In this document: positions 1 to 11,752 of the stretch, one piece after another
How positions within the stretch are numbered: the stretch's first letter is position 1
Layout: each line of letters starts with the position of its first letter
NCBI RefSeq assembly: GCF_036320965.1
Contig: NC_092242.1
Coordinates: 64,140,020 to 64,204,019, forward strand
Source: Panulirus ornatus
Lineage: Eukaryota > Arthropoda > Malacostraca > Decapoda > Palinuridae
Length of the DNA stretch: 64,000 bases
Direction of reading: 5' to 3'
Position numbers and translations under genes: made by a program
Notes under the pieces: generated by a model
Database searches by the model: none
Told to the model about the DNA's origin: nothing
The model's input: the letters and a program-made list of their open reading frames with translations, nothing else

Positions 1-110
1 ACTCATGTATTAATCTGGAAGTTTGCATGCTATTCATCCCACCATTCATTGAGTATAGGTATGCTTTTAGGTTATGTTGCCATATTTACTATTTTTTGTC
101 TCCTTTGTAG

Positions 111-213
111 ATGTATGACCCACACACAGACACCTGGGAGCAGCTTCCCCCAATGATCATTCCTCGGAGTGGTTCAGCAGCAGCTGTTCTTCATGGCCTC
201 ATCTACATCATAG
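111..213 (+). CDS. Kelch gene exon (blade with YDPHTDTWEQLPPM)
   Basis: Preceded by acceptor CCTTTGTAG ending at 110 and followed by donor GTGTGC at 214. The exon ends in phase 1 inside the Gly codon of IYIIG; the next exon completes the double glycine. Confidence 0.82.
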
Positions 214-2847
214 GTGTGCTTGAACTAAACCTTTTTTGTAATATTAGATCTCAAGATGCTTCAATGCTCATGAATGAAAAGAATTCAGTCCAGTTGAAGA
301 GCATTTTGATCAGAATGTTGGCCATGTTGATTTATAGCAAAAAGGATCTGTTGACATTCCAGATGATACATTTAGTGCAATTTTAGTGTCATGTAGGATC
401 CTTTAAGTGTGTCAGACCATTAATACAGTATTTTACTTTTTTATAGTAGTGGAAACTAAACTCAAGTTAACAGAAACAGTAAGATGGTACTTGCATTTGT
501 GCAGAGTTATGTCAGTTACCAATTGAATTATAGTGTAAAAGTTTGTACCTCAGTGAGTTAATCCATTACTTTACATATTAATTTCTGGTGTAGTTCAAAG
601 ACCTATTCTCTTATATGGTAAATCTTTTGCTAGGAGGTTGGCATGCATCAACTGAGAATACAAATAAAGTGGAGAGATTTGATCCTAGAAACAAGACCTG
701 GGAGAGTGTTGCAAGCATGTGTGAACGTCGCTATAGACCAGGTACATATATGTAGTTTATGCTGTTTTAGCACTGTTACCCATTCTCTTAGCTGAGCATG
801 ATGTGATACCACTTTTCCAGTCTTCAAAGAAAATTGGTAATTCCAGAATCTCCCAAATGTTTTGATTGCTCCTGGATATGTTAGAAATAAATTGTCCCTC
901 AGTATGAATGAAAAGTGGTGCACTAGGCAGTAGTTAGAAAGGTTATGGTAGTATCATACTTTTGAATATTTCAGGTGTAGCTGTAGTGGATGGAAAGATA
1001 TATATATTAGGTGGAGAAGATGGATGGGAGCACTTCCATGACACAATTGAGTGCTACATCCCTTGTACAGACACCTGGACACAAGTTGGCGAGATGTTAA
1101 CAGGCCGGTCTTGGTTATCCTGTGCACCACTCAGGGTTAGTGAGACATTTGTGTGGTTGATTCATTGAAGTTAAGATTTCTGTTCACAGTATTAGACTGT
1201 GCAATTGACCAGTAATATCCCCTCCCATTGTCTTATCTATGTTGATCCATCTGCTCAAGCACCTTAGAAAGAAAGTCCTAAATGCAATCAGACATGATTG
1301 CTACTTTTAATGTTAAGTTTGTTTATATTCAACCCATTCAGACCTTACGACATTAAATAGTTATCTCCCTGTCTGACAGATTCTCATTCTGTTTGAATGT
1401 TTGAAAAAGATATGAACCATTTAAACAACCAGAACCATTTCAATCCAGCACATCGTAAATATTTGAATCTTGTATACCACTTCCAATTAGTCACAGTGTA
1501 CTCAGTGACACATTGTATCATTTCTCACTTTCATTTTCCTGTTTTGCTTGGAGAGTGAGTCTTCTCCTAATATTATACTGCTGGTCCCCATCTTATGAAG
1601 GGGTTACGTTCCGGTAAACCCAACATAAGTCGAACATAAGATGAAAATACACTTAATATGGTTGTTTGCACTCGTGATCGCATGGCTTACTGAAGCTGTG
1701 GCTTTCTGCCATTGAGGAGCCTGGGAAAAGATCAAAATTCAAAGTATGTTTTCTACTGAATTTGTATCGGTAGTGCAATGTCGTAAAGTAAAAAAATCGT
1801 AAGTCGAATCATTGTAAGTCAGGGACTATCTGGATACAAAATTACTCTTCATTTTTCTCTGACATGGCCAAGTGTGACAGTTTGCTGTTATTATCCTTTT
1901 AACTCTGACAAAATCTTTTTTATTCACACTTTTAAGCAGGAAGGTACTCACATGGAGAAGCATCCAACATACTCACCTCCATGGTTTATTTGGCTAACTG
2001 ATCCCTGTGGATATTTCTGTAGCTAATCAGAATTGCAAAGATGTAGGGAGTAAAGGAACTGTTGGTTCCTTCATATGCCATGGCAGGGAAATTCAGAATG
2101 AGCGCATACTTAGGACCCATCTGAAAATTTGATATTATATAGTTAGGACTGAAGGGGTTGAATTCATGTATCTTAAAAACATGTAAGTGTATACAAGTCT
2201 AATTTTGTTACCATTTATTTAGTCATAGCGAAAGACAGAGATAGTTGGATATAAAATGCTGGATAAAGACAGAATTGCAGTATGCTTAAAGATTAACAAC
2301 TATGGAAGGGTAGTAATGGTAGTTAAGATTTTTTTGAGGATAGCTAAACATGTGTCAGATTTGAGAGAATTTGATATACTGGTTTGACGTCAGAGCTAAA
2401 ATGTTGTGCTGGTGTCTTTGTCTTGCTATGGATATTTGGTGAAATCACTGAAAGGGTAATGTGAGTGATTTGGCAAGCAGTATGAGGAGCCATTTCATTA
2501 ATGTGGGGATAAAAACAAATTTGGAAAAAGCTTGATGTACATCACAACTGGAATGAATATGAGGCTATATGCCCGAGAGAAGGGAAATGTCAAATATGAC
2601 TGCTGGATATTCAGACGAAGAGAGATGTTCTTTGTAACTGCACATTTGGTTGGGTTAGAGTAGCTAACAGTGAAATTTCATGGAAGTGTGTGATGAAGCT
2701 GGGAAAATGCTGAAGTGTAGAAGAATCAGTTGAAAGGTGAAACCAAATTTAACATGTTTTTATCATAACTTTTTATTTTGATTTATCTGTTTTCTTTTGC
2801 AGATTAAAAAAGAGATCTTAGGTGATCTAGCAACTCCCCTGTCTTGA
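111..2847 (+). CDS. Kelch-repeat (KLHL-type) protein, last four exons
   Basis: The 3' part of a Kelch-repeat gene whose 5' exons lie before the window. Exons are 111-213, 634-741, 975-1135 and 2803-2847; all junctions are GT/AG and keep one frame (phases 1, 1, 0). The joined peptide shows kelch blade hallmarks: YDPHTDTWEQLPPM, then IYIIGG, VERFDPRNKTWESVASM, then IYILGG, and CTDTWTQVGEM, i.e. repeated double-glycine and Tyr/Trp strands. It ends LRIKKEILGDLATPLS with TGA at 2845-2847. Proteins of this kind usually have an N-terminal BTB and BACK domain and act as substrate adaptors for Cullin-3 ubiquitin ligases, but those domains are not in the window. I cannot assign a KLHL number. The ATG at 111 is a codon just inside an exon, not a start. 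A Tigger-like element sits in the last intron (1136-2802). Confidence 0.86.
634..741 (+). CDS. Kelch gene exon (GWHASTENTNKVERFDP blade)
   Basis: Two AG acceptors are possible, before 634 and before 637; both keep the frame. The first is chosen because it restores the IIGG kelch signature, while the second loses one glycine. The donor is GTACAT at 742, phase 1. Confidence 0.82.
975..1135 (+). CDS. Kelch gene exon (VAVVDGKIYILGGEDG blade)
   Basis: Acceptor TTTCAG ends at 974; donor GTTAGT begins at 1136, phase 0. It encodes the penultimate blade (IYILGG, ECYIPCTDTWTQVGEM) and the start of the closing strand (RSWLSCAPLR). Confidence 0.84.
1578..1832. mobile_element. Tigger-like (pogo group) non-autonomous DNA element
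   Basis: A roughly 255-bp element next to a TA dinucleotide at 1576-1577. Its left end (CTGCTGGTCCCCATCTTATG) and the complement of its right end (CAGATAGTCCCTGACTTAC) are imperfect inverted repeats. Inside are runs such as GGGGTTACGTTCCGGTAAACC and TTTTCTACTGAATTTGTATC. As I remember it, this matches the mammalian Tigger7/MER44 consensus over both ends. No transposase frame is present. It lies in the last intron of the Kelch gene. Confidence 0.65.
2803..2847 (+). CDS. Kelch gene terminal coding exon
   Basis: A 15-codon exon after a strong polypyrimidine tract and acceptor (TTTTGCAG ending at 2802). It reads IKKEILGDLATPLS and stops at TGA 2845-2847, continuing the frame of the upstream exon. 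It is short, so confidence rests on frame and acceptor quality. Confidence 0.72.
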   Translation: MKKEILGDLATPLS

Positions 2848-5800
2848 CATCCCCGAGCCTCCACCAACCAAGCACGACAGACGTTCTGGAAGTAGCCAGA
2901 ATAAGTGCCAGTCCATGATCTTTGTCCAGTGAGGTGTATGTATAATAAGTTTTATTAAAGTGTATGATAAGATAACTGTAAAGAAAATGAAATGTGATAT
3001 GATCAAAATCTATAAATCAGTACAGTACTACTTCCTTGCATTAAGTTGTGAATACTAAAAATTGGATACTTATACACCTTGTGATTTTATGGTTGTAGAT
3101 TTCCCTATCATACGTCCAGATAGGCTGCCTGATGTCAATCTTTCTTACATGTGAGCTGTAGACATAAACTATTTTGTATGAAATAAAGAAAAGAAAATGG
3201 CATCTGAATTAGTAATACGAGAAGCTTATAGTGCTGTAACATGCTAAATATTTTATACAGTATATAGAAAAATTATAATGTAAATTTCTGAAATGGTACA
3301 AAAGTCCACATGAATTGTAACAATCATAAGAAAAAATGCTAGTAAAAAACTAAGCATAATAAACTGGGTATATAAGCTTAAATGTCTCAGATTTGGAATC
3401 TGGCATATCAGGCAGCCTCACCTATGACCACTATGGCAAATATAATGATTAGACCAAGTAAACATTGTAGAGCTTAGTGTATTTTAAGATCTGAGGGGCG
3501 ATTAAATTTTATGTTTGGTTTAATTGTCTTGCACAGTTGCATTATGCACAAGGTGGGCAATGGTATTAGTGTTGCAATGAATAGGAGAGTGCAAATGAAT
3601 TATGATTCAAGGCAATATTTTAGGTTTTTGTAGAGTGCTCCTCAATTCTGTATTGTAATGTGTCTCTAGGATATTTTCTTTTAATGAATAAGGTGATATA
3701 TGATGATTAAAGGTATTTCTGTTGTATGAATGTTTCTGAAATGTTCAGTGTGATATAGAAGATATGCCTCATAGCTTCATCAGTGACGTACTCTCACTTG
3801 AAGTTAGGATTATTCCCTCATTGGGAGAAAAATTTTCTTGTATTTATTTCTTACATTTTTCAGTCACACATAGTAGATTGTTTGGCCTCAAGTCACATTT
3901 GGGAGGAGAATCAAGGAAAGTTAATGGTTTGTCTTATTAATACCTCTTTCTAGCTATATTTAGAAGTCTGTATATACTCATAGTACTCTTCAAGAATGCT
4001 CTTTCTTTTGTTTCTTTCTTTTGTTGCTTTTCTTTATTTTTACTTTCTACAATACCCGTATAAGATTATGATGAAGTAATCATTATACTTATCTGCCTAA
4101 TTGCCTTTCATATATTGATATGTACATTTGGAACGATTGAAATATGACTTCATTAATGCGTATTGCATGTCTCAAATTTTATCTTTTTATTTATTAATGC
4201 AAACATGTATCAACTGCCACTTTTATTTGATAACTAGCTGAATATACAATATATTTGTGCAGCTTCTTTGAATATTGCTATATAATCCTGACATTTAAAG
4301 GTGTGGAGAGTGGTAACAGAAATGTTCGAAGGTAGTTCTGCATGTGTCAATGTCCTTTTGCTGTAGGTAGTTTTTGCATATGATATTGAAATATTAATGA
4401 ACTTTCTTGATACTGAACACAAATGCAATATCTTTCAGTGTCAAACACTTTTTGATGAAAGTCTTTGTGTCATAAATCACTGCATGCTCTTGTAACTTGA
4501 TGGTGCATGCTAAGTGTTTCAAGTATCTGTAAAACATATTTCTTTAGTATGGTCAACACAGGAATGTGGGGACTACCTTTGACTTATCCCATATGAGAAA
4601 TATATGGTGGAAGGACAGAAGAAAAGGGTATTTGTTGCTTGAGTTGGTTAGTGTACAAGTACCTTAAGCAACAGCCATACTATAGTTCTGAGCATATGCA
4701 CACACATCATACCTAAAGTACTTGGTTACCAATTCATTGCCTTCCTTCAGAATCATGTAAATTGATTCACTCCAAGAGCCTTATTTTATTTCACTCTTCA
4801 TACCTCTTATATTTCCTTTTAGCATATCACTTCTTTTTTTGTGATTCTTACCTACAACCTAAAGATGATACTTATGTTTGATTTGTGTCCTTGACTTATC
4901 AAGGTATTTGTTATACAAACCATAGTTTTCACTTGTTTCCCTCCCATCATGTATACTTATGGTGTTAGGGAGCAATATATGTTATTGTGATGCAGTCTGC
5001 CATTTGTTGGCAAGATGCAACCTTTAAGTACTGATATTTGTGAGGCACATATTCATAATCTTTAGATTTAGTGATATACTTTTACATTTGTCTTATGTAC
5101 TATTGTCTTTTTCTTGATAAAGTTTACCCTGAGATGGCATGAAAATGTATATAGAAAAATCAGTATCAAGCAGAATGAATAAAGTTTGTTTTCACATTTC
5201 TCATGCAGGTAGTACCATTAAACCCAGTGAAGTAAGAAATAGTAGTTTCCAATATATTTAATGCTGAATACAAAAGATTAGGAGAATCCATTCATAGTAA
5301 TGCAACACCTTGTGAGTACATAGTGCATGAGATGATGTACTGTGCTGCTCCAGGCTGTAATTACTGCTGAATAAAGGAGCCTGGGTTAGAGGACTTGTTA
5401 CATTACAATATCTGAAAATGTATATTGATTATTTAGAATGTTACACTAAATTTTATACTTTTTCTGTATGTCTTTAGTATTCTGTTTTACTTCATATTAT
5501 TGTAATGAGGGGTAGTACTGTGTGCTTTTGGAAATTTGTAGAGCTAAAACAAGGCCAATTTTCAACAAAGACAAGGATCATTACCTCTGAAATTTGAAAT
5601 GTTTCTTGCACAGAGGAAAAACAGCTTTTCCAAGCTGGTTTGTGGTGGAGGCTCATTTAAAGGTTGTTTCAGGTTACTTATAACTACCAAAAGTAACTGC
5701 TGTAGTGATAATCTGTGTTCATTATATAATTAGTTATGTAGATTACTTGTTTTTGATTTTAAAAAGTTTATGTTTGTTTTCTAGATTAGATAAAGTATAT

Positions 5801-8800
5801 TGACACTCTCAGAGGGAGACAGAGGCCTCCCCTTCAACTAAATATTACTAGTACAGGAATACGTTGTTAAACCAACACCCATCATCCAACAGTAGGAGGC
5901 AAGTCACAGATAACATACTAACTCCCAGCCATATCACACAAGAGTCCTAGCCATTTTCTTCATATTCATCTCAGATAATGTAGAATTTAACATTGCACAA
6001 TATACGTTAATGTGAAAATTATATTAATCCTGAAGAAAAATGAGCCAGAGATGTCAGAGCAATATTGACAAATTGAAAGTAAGTTGATTAGCAAAGCTAA
6101 GGCACAAGATTATGTTAAAAGTAGAAGAGTTTAGTTGGCACCATGAATAGGAGGGATATTATGTACTTCTGCAGTTCATGAAACCAAGATTCAGTCCAGT
6201 AGTGAGGCAGGCAGAATGTATACTGTTAAGGTATGTGTAGAGCTGATTACTGTCATTTTTAGGTTCAAGATAAGCCTACTTCATCTTGTTTTGGAGAGTA
6301 GAAGAAACAAATGTTGCTAAGGTAATATGCTTTAGAGTGTTGTGGGCTTTGTTGATAATGAGGAAAGATGATTGATGGAGGGAAATGCACCAAAGTCTGA
6401 TAAGGTTTAGATGAATAGAAACCCATTTAATGATTTAACAACTGTGTGCATAAGTGGAATGTGTAATTAATATGGCATTTGTTTGTGTGGTTTGTATTTC
6501 TATTATATATATTTACACACAATGCTTCTCCTACCTATTGAGATAGCATAAAGAACAGACAAACTAAGGCCTTTCACACAATTGCTATCTCTGTCTTGTG
6601 TAATATACCAAAATCAAGGCATATACTGTTGTTGATAATATTATGGATATTGCTATGTAGATATGTTCAGGACTTAGGGCATTATTCAGTATTGTTTTAG
6701 AATCATTTATATGTTTTTGAAATTTTATTTGTACTTGGGAAGCATGGCACATCTTGATAGTACACTGTGTTTACTATCCTGAAACCCATTGTTATCTGTT
6801 ATCCAGAGAAAAATGGTGTTTTTCTAGATAGTTTGTGTTATTCATAGATTATATATTTCATCAAGAGTAGGATAATATTTTAAAGTTCTTTGTTGATTTT
6901 AAGGCTCATAAAAGTTTTTCAACAGTCTAAGTGCTTCAAAATTCTAAAAGCCAGTACTCATTCATTGGACTATATAGACTTGGAAAAGTTTGTTTATGAG
7001 CTGTGTCTACCTTACTGATATGTTAAGTACTGTACAATACAGATTTACCATAGATGTAATTGTTTGATTTCAGTATTTGTGGTATATGAAGTTGTATTAA
7101 TGAATAGGGAAGAAAACAATTATTTGGACTCTGATATCTGTGAAATGTATGTCTTAAGTAACCTCTGTCCTAATAAAAGCATATAATCAAGAGATTGTTA
7201 TAGATGGGTTTGAGAGATCTGTATCACTTCAAGACTGTTGTTGCTGGTGTGTAAGATACTTGGGTTAGAAAAAGTTTCAGCAATGATCATTTATGCAAGT
7301 AATTATACATACTTGTACACTATATTACGTTGAGAGGCTGTCAGTATTGAATTGGAATGAAGTTTCATATTCAAAAGATTATGAGAAATTTGAGATTAAT
7401 TGTATTTGAGATATTTGCGCACAGTTTACTGGGCAAGCTAATGCATTTTTTTGATTACTAAGAATGAATTAGAATAAGAATTTAGGTACACTGTTTCTTT
7501 GTGCATTCAGAGGATATGAGGCAAAATATGTCAAGAGATATACATCATGGTGTTAATGAAAGGATAAAGGCAATTTATTTTCCCCAGAATATAGTTCACT
7601 GCATTAGAACTGATAAGAAGGGGGTTTGGAAAGAGATAAAAAGTATTTAAGAATGTAAGAATTCTGGGAAAAGCATTTGGGGGAAAAAATAGTGTATAGA
7701 GCATTTTAAAGTAAGCATTGAAAAGTAAGAGTGTTTTGAAATGTCCTTACAGGAGTGAGAAAAAATAATTTGAGTAATGTATATCAGTCACCAGTTACAG
7801 TATTCAGCGAAAATAGAAAAGGAGTATGGAAGACAGTGAATATAAGTGAATGGGTAGAGCACGTATTTTCCAGTCAGTTATATGTGGACAAAGATTAAGT
7901 TTGTGCAAATGAGGCTTTTGTCTTTTTTTTCCTGTCATTACCTTGCTAAAGTCAGAAAAGGAGGAATGCAAGAAAAAATGAAAAATAAAGGAGGAAGACA
8001 AAAGCATAAAAGCAAATTGCTAATGAGCAAGCTTTCAGATTCTAGAGTCATTCAGTTTTTCAGGAGTACTTTCACTCATAGACATGATGATAAGACATGG
8101 TGATAGAGGAAATGTGTGATGTAGTGCAAAAACGATAATTCTACAGTATTTTTGGAAACGTAAAGAGATGATTCCATTTTTTTGGGTGATGTGCCATGGT
8201 TGTCTGAATCTTATGCAAACAAATAGCAAGATTATAAGAAATTGTATAGTGAATGTTAAAGAAAGGTGCCTGTGTGGTTATTACACTAAAAAATGAATAC
8301 AAATGGAGTCTTAAATGAACTGGGAAGGTTGGAAGATTTTTTGTCAATGGTATTTTGATGTCCAAACATTCTTTTTTTATTTGTTTATGTCACAGGAACA
8401 CCTTCCTGCTTTAAGGTAGGATGGCTCATACAGAGTCTTCCCAAAATCTCTTGTTGATATATTGGTGCATAACTTGAATTTTCATTGGGAAAATTATATG
8501 TAAAAGGAAATTTTTAATTGCCCTATACATATTACAGTACTAATATTATCTCATTATTTTATGATAACATCTTACTACTGTGCAGTGAATAGGATTTCTG
8601 TATTATAATAATCCAGAGAGCAGTTTGTATTGTAATTTCTGTTTTGAAATAGATATAGTATAGGAATTCACAGTAACATTGTCTATGTTACAAATTGTTT
8701 TGGAATAGGCAAATATAACTAATTTTTAACTTCATTGCCAGCATTGTGAAAGATTTCCCATTCTTAGAGATCACTTGTGATATTCATTACTTTCTTTTTG

Positions 8801-10060
8801 TGGTGATTGCTACTTACTTGCCTTGATCCAAGGAAAGATATCAGTTATAGGTACTCTGGGTTTTTCTTTCACATTCCCCTCCCCTCCTATAAAGCAATAT
8901 AGTGAATTAATCTTTGTATTGCCCATAACTATCATGAAAGATACATATGATAATGTAACCACAATGTATAAGTTGGCATTGTAACCATCTGATTTTTGTA
9001 AACATTATGGCTGTGAACAAGTGTTTTGTCATGGAAGTAGACATATCATGGGATTTCAGGTTTCCTGTCTTGGTCATGTAGTATGAAATGTTTTTCTAGT
9101 CAAGTGCACCAATTACCCCATGATAGCTCTTCTTGTTTATATTTAAGTCCATGTGATGTAAATTATTTATATTATTTTTCAAGACTAAAATGTTTGCAAA
9201 AATAGAATACTCATAAGCTCGACTATGATATAGTTTATTGACTATATCTCACCTTCAGTTGCTTTGTAAAATGATTACCTTCTTGCTTTAGTGAATTGTG
9301 TCCTGTCATTTGTATGGGAAGTTTTTTTCATTGCATGTTTTCATAACAGACTGAGTTTCACTGTTTAGGGAATATGCTTGTAAGCATGGTCTGTAATTGT
9401 AATTATTGTAAAAGCTACTTATTGGATGTTGCAAGTTGCCCTTTTATTACCCGTTTTTGTTCCGCTAAGATTTCTGTGTGTGTTACTGTGCCATTTAATG
9501 TAGTTTGATATATGGGAAATTTTTGGTTGACACTCTATTTTAACCTTGACAGTAGTTTTTATTCCATATGTCTGTTTTGCTTTATATTTTGTTATTTCCA
9601 ATAGGGATTGGTATTTTTTGCAGTACCATTTTCTTTTTACATATATATTCACCATCTCATGATATATGAAGTTACTCTTATACTGTGTAATGAATTAGTT
9701 ATGAATAGCTTGATTGAAATCAAAACTAAGGTATACTGTCTGCCCACCACATTTACAGATTTAGCAGTGGCATTTCTGGTCATTCATAGTGGTTTCTTTT
9801 TACACTTGTTTAACATTTATAGCTTATAGATTTGTGTGTTGCAAGCCCATACCATGACATATTTGTTTCCCCTCCACACCAAGGACACCTTCCTTTTACC
9901 CACTGAACTGCAGTGTACAGCTTGAAGTACACAAGATTGGAGTACATCATGCTTGTTGTTGTTGTCTGACTTTTGCAATGTAAATATCTTGCAGAACTCA
10001 GCCATCCTATAGTATACTGTGCTTACATTATTTGATTTTTTACCTTGATATTGGCTCCTA
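2848..10060 (+). other. Kelch 3'UTR, then intergenic DNA
   Basis: The first part should be the 3' untranslated region of the Kelch gene. Candidate AATAAA poly(A) signals lie at 3182-3187 and at 5178-5183; the latter is followed by a GT-rich stretch, so a long UTR is possible. Beyond that I see only AT-rich sequence with short random open frames and no convincing exon, RNA gene or transposon coding segment. Confidence 0.5.
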
Positions 10061-10069
10061 AGGGTAAAT

Positions 10070-10360
10070 CGAGTGGTGCATGTGAATCATGTACAAAAAG
10101 GCAGAAAAAGGTTACGACAAAGCCTAAGAGGGGTCATTAGATCGTCTGGATATAGGTGAGGTGGCTGCATCAGCGGGGTACCATTATAGAATGAATGAGT
10201 TTACTGTGAGGTATACAAGGAAAACTGAGACATATAGCTAGGACAGTGTTGCAGCAGCTGTGCCCAAAGGTACTGAAGTGTCTTTCCAAACCTGTGACCC
10301 AAGTCTCAAAGGAGATGTAGAAAAGGTTTATTGTGTGCCATGAAGTTTTTCAAGAAGACT
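10070..10360 (+). pseudogene. Decayed pogo/Jerky-like transposase N-terminal part
   Basis: With frame changes, the plus strand reads GEVAASAGYHYRMNE-(F)TVR and later VAAAVPKGTEVSFQTCDPSL. These match in order the DNA-binding helix-turn-helix (G-x-x-x-MNESTVR) and the following linker of Jerky/Tigger transposases as I know them. A premature stop at about 10340 and frame breaks show it is dead. No terminal repeats were found. Confidence 0.5.
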
Positions 10361-10735
10361 GGCAGCACCACCTGACCTGTCACCATGCGAGGTTCAGTTG
10401 GGTCCACTGATGATTGTGCAACCAGATTTACCAGGCACAGGATATATCATGATCTTTTTTGATCCTGCAACCAATGCAAGTTCTCTGGCTTCTTGTACAG
10501 CCTCTTGTGGGCTTCCCCCCATGAATGATATTCAGGAGGTTCCACATCCCTTTGATGCACCCTCCAACATCACCATCATCCTCATGTTATCTCAAGATCA
10601 TAATCATCATCTTTGGAGAGTCATACGGCTTTTTCATTTTTATTTAATTATTCTTTGTGGCTAACATGTTTACATTTTAGTTTTTATGTTTCTTAAGCAG
10701 TATGTTCACTGCATAAGCATTACATTTATTCTTGT

Positions 10736-11466
10736 TAGCCTTGAACCCTTGTGTAGGTAGGTCTGCATGGGAGTGGTCCATTTAACCTGTTTTCTCTGGC
10801 TTTTCTCAGATTGGACATTCATGCCATATTCTAGGAGCTGAACTTCTGTGAATGTTGAGGGCAGACAGAATTCTGTGTAAAGTAATGATCATACTGTAAT
10901 TAAGAGGAAATAACTGAATTAAGACTCTAAAGCTTGTAGAAGTTTATACCACACTGTCTGAGGAAAAATATGGTTATGCATGAAGGTGTGGAAATCCTGA
11001 TGGTTTTGTGCTGATGCATGGCACGGGCCCTTGATAAAGAAGTATGGAAGAGGATGGAAGTATTGCAAATGAATTGCTGAATCACTATAAACTCTGCATA
11101 TGTGTTAAATTTTTCCTTGATAGCCTTGAACCCTTGCATAGGTAGGTCTCCATGGGAGTGGTCCATTTAATGTTTTCCCATAGGCTTTACTCAGACACTT
11201 ATGCCAATTTCTAGGAACTTACCTCTTTGAATGTTGAGGGCAGACAGAACTGTGTATAAGATAATGATCTTACTGTAATTTAGAGGAATTATGACTATGA
11301 AAACTCTCTGAAGCATGCAGAAGTTTATACTACAATGTCCGTGAGGGAAAATATGGGTGTGTGAGGGTATGGTATTCCCAGTGGTTTTGTTTGGATGCAA
11401 GGCATGGGCCCTTGATAAAGAAAGATGGAACAGGGTGGAAGAGTTGCAAATGGAATGCCTAAGGAC
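10736..11466 (+). repeat. Diverged tandem duplication, period about 386 bp, carrying LINE 3' remnants
   Basis: Two units begin with AGCCTTGAACCCTTG at 10736 and 11122. They share landmarks such as GGGAGTGGTCCATTTAA, GAATGTTGAGGGCAGACAGAA and GGGCCCTTGATAAAGAA. They differ at many positions, so the duplication is old. The ends of the units resemble the stretch of the local LINE that encodes VVPTMLYGCEAWAMD. Confidence 0.75.
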
Positions 11467-11690
11467 AATAAGAAGTGATAGGGAAAGAGAGAGGTAGTAA
11501 GAGGAGTATGTATGAGAGATGAAGAGGTTGTGCTGAAATGATTAGAACATATGGAGAGGAGGAGTGAGAAGAGTATGACTAAGGGGATTTACATGTCTTA
11601 AGTGGAGGGAACAAGGAAAAGGGGTTAGAAGGAGGTGGAAGGAGGGAATGAAAGATTCTTTGAGTGTTTGGATCTTGCACTTGCAGCAGG
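11330..11690 (+). mobile_element. Degenerate LINE 3' coding remnant
   Basis: Badly decayed sequence that still follows the C-terminal part of the local LINE protein in order: an Ala-Trp-Ala region, a short MERMSEER-like stretch near 11552, an IYVSEVEGTRRRGR-like stretch near 11590-11620, and the Arg-rich end. It overlaps the second unit of the tandem duplication and abuts the younger LINE copy on the same strand. Confidence 0.55.
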
Positions 11691-11752
11691 GTGTGAGGTA
11701 TGTAAGGTAACGAACCACATATAGATGAGAGGGACTCCTAGGGCAGGAAGTA

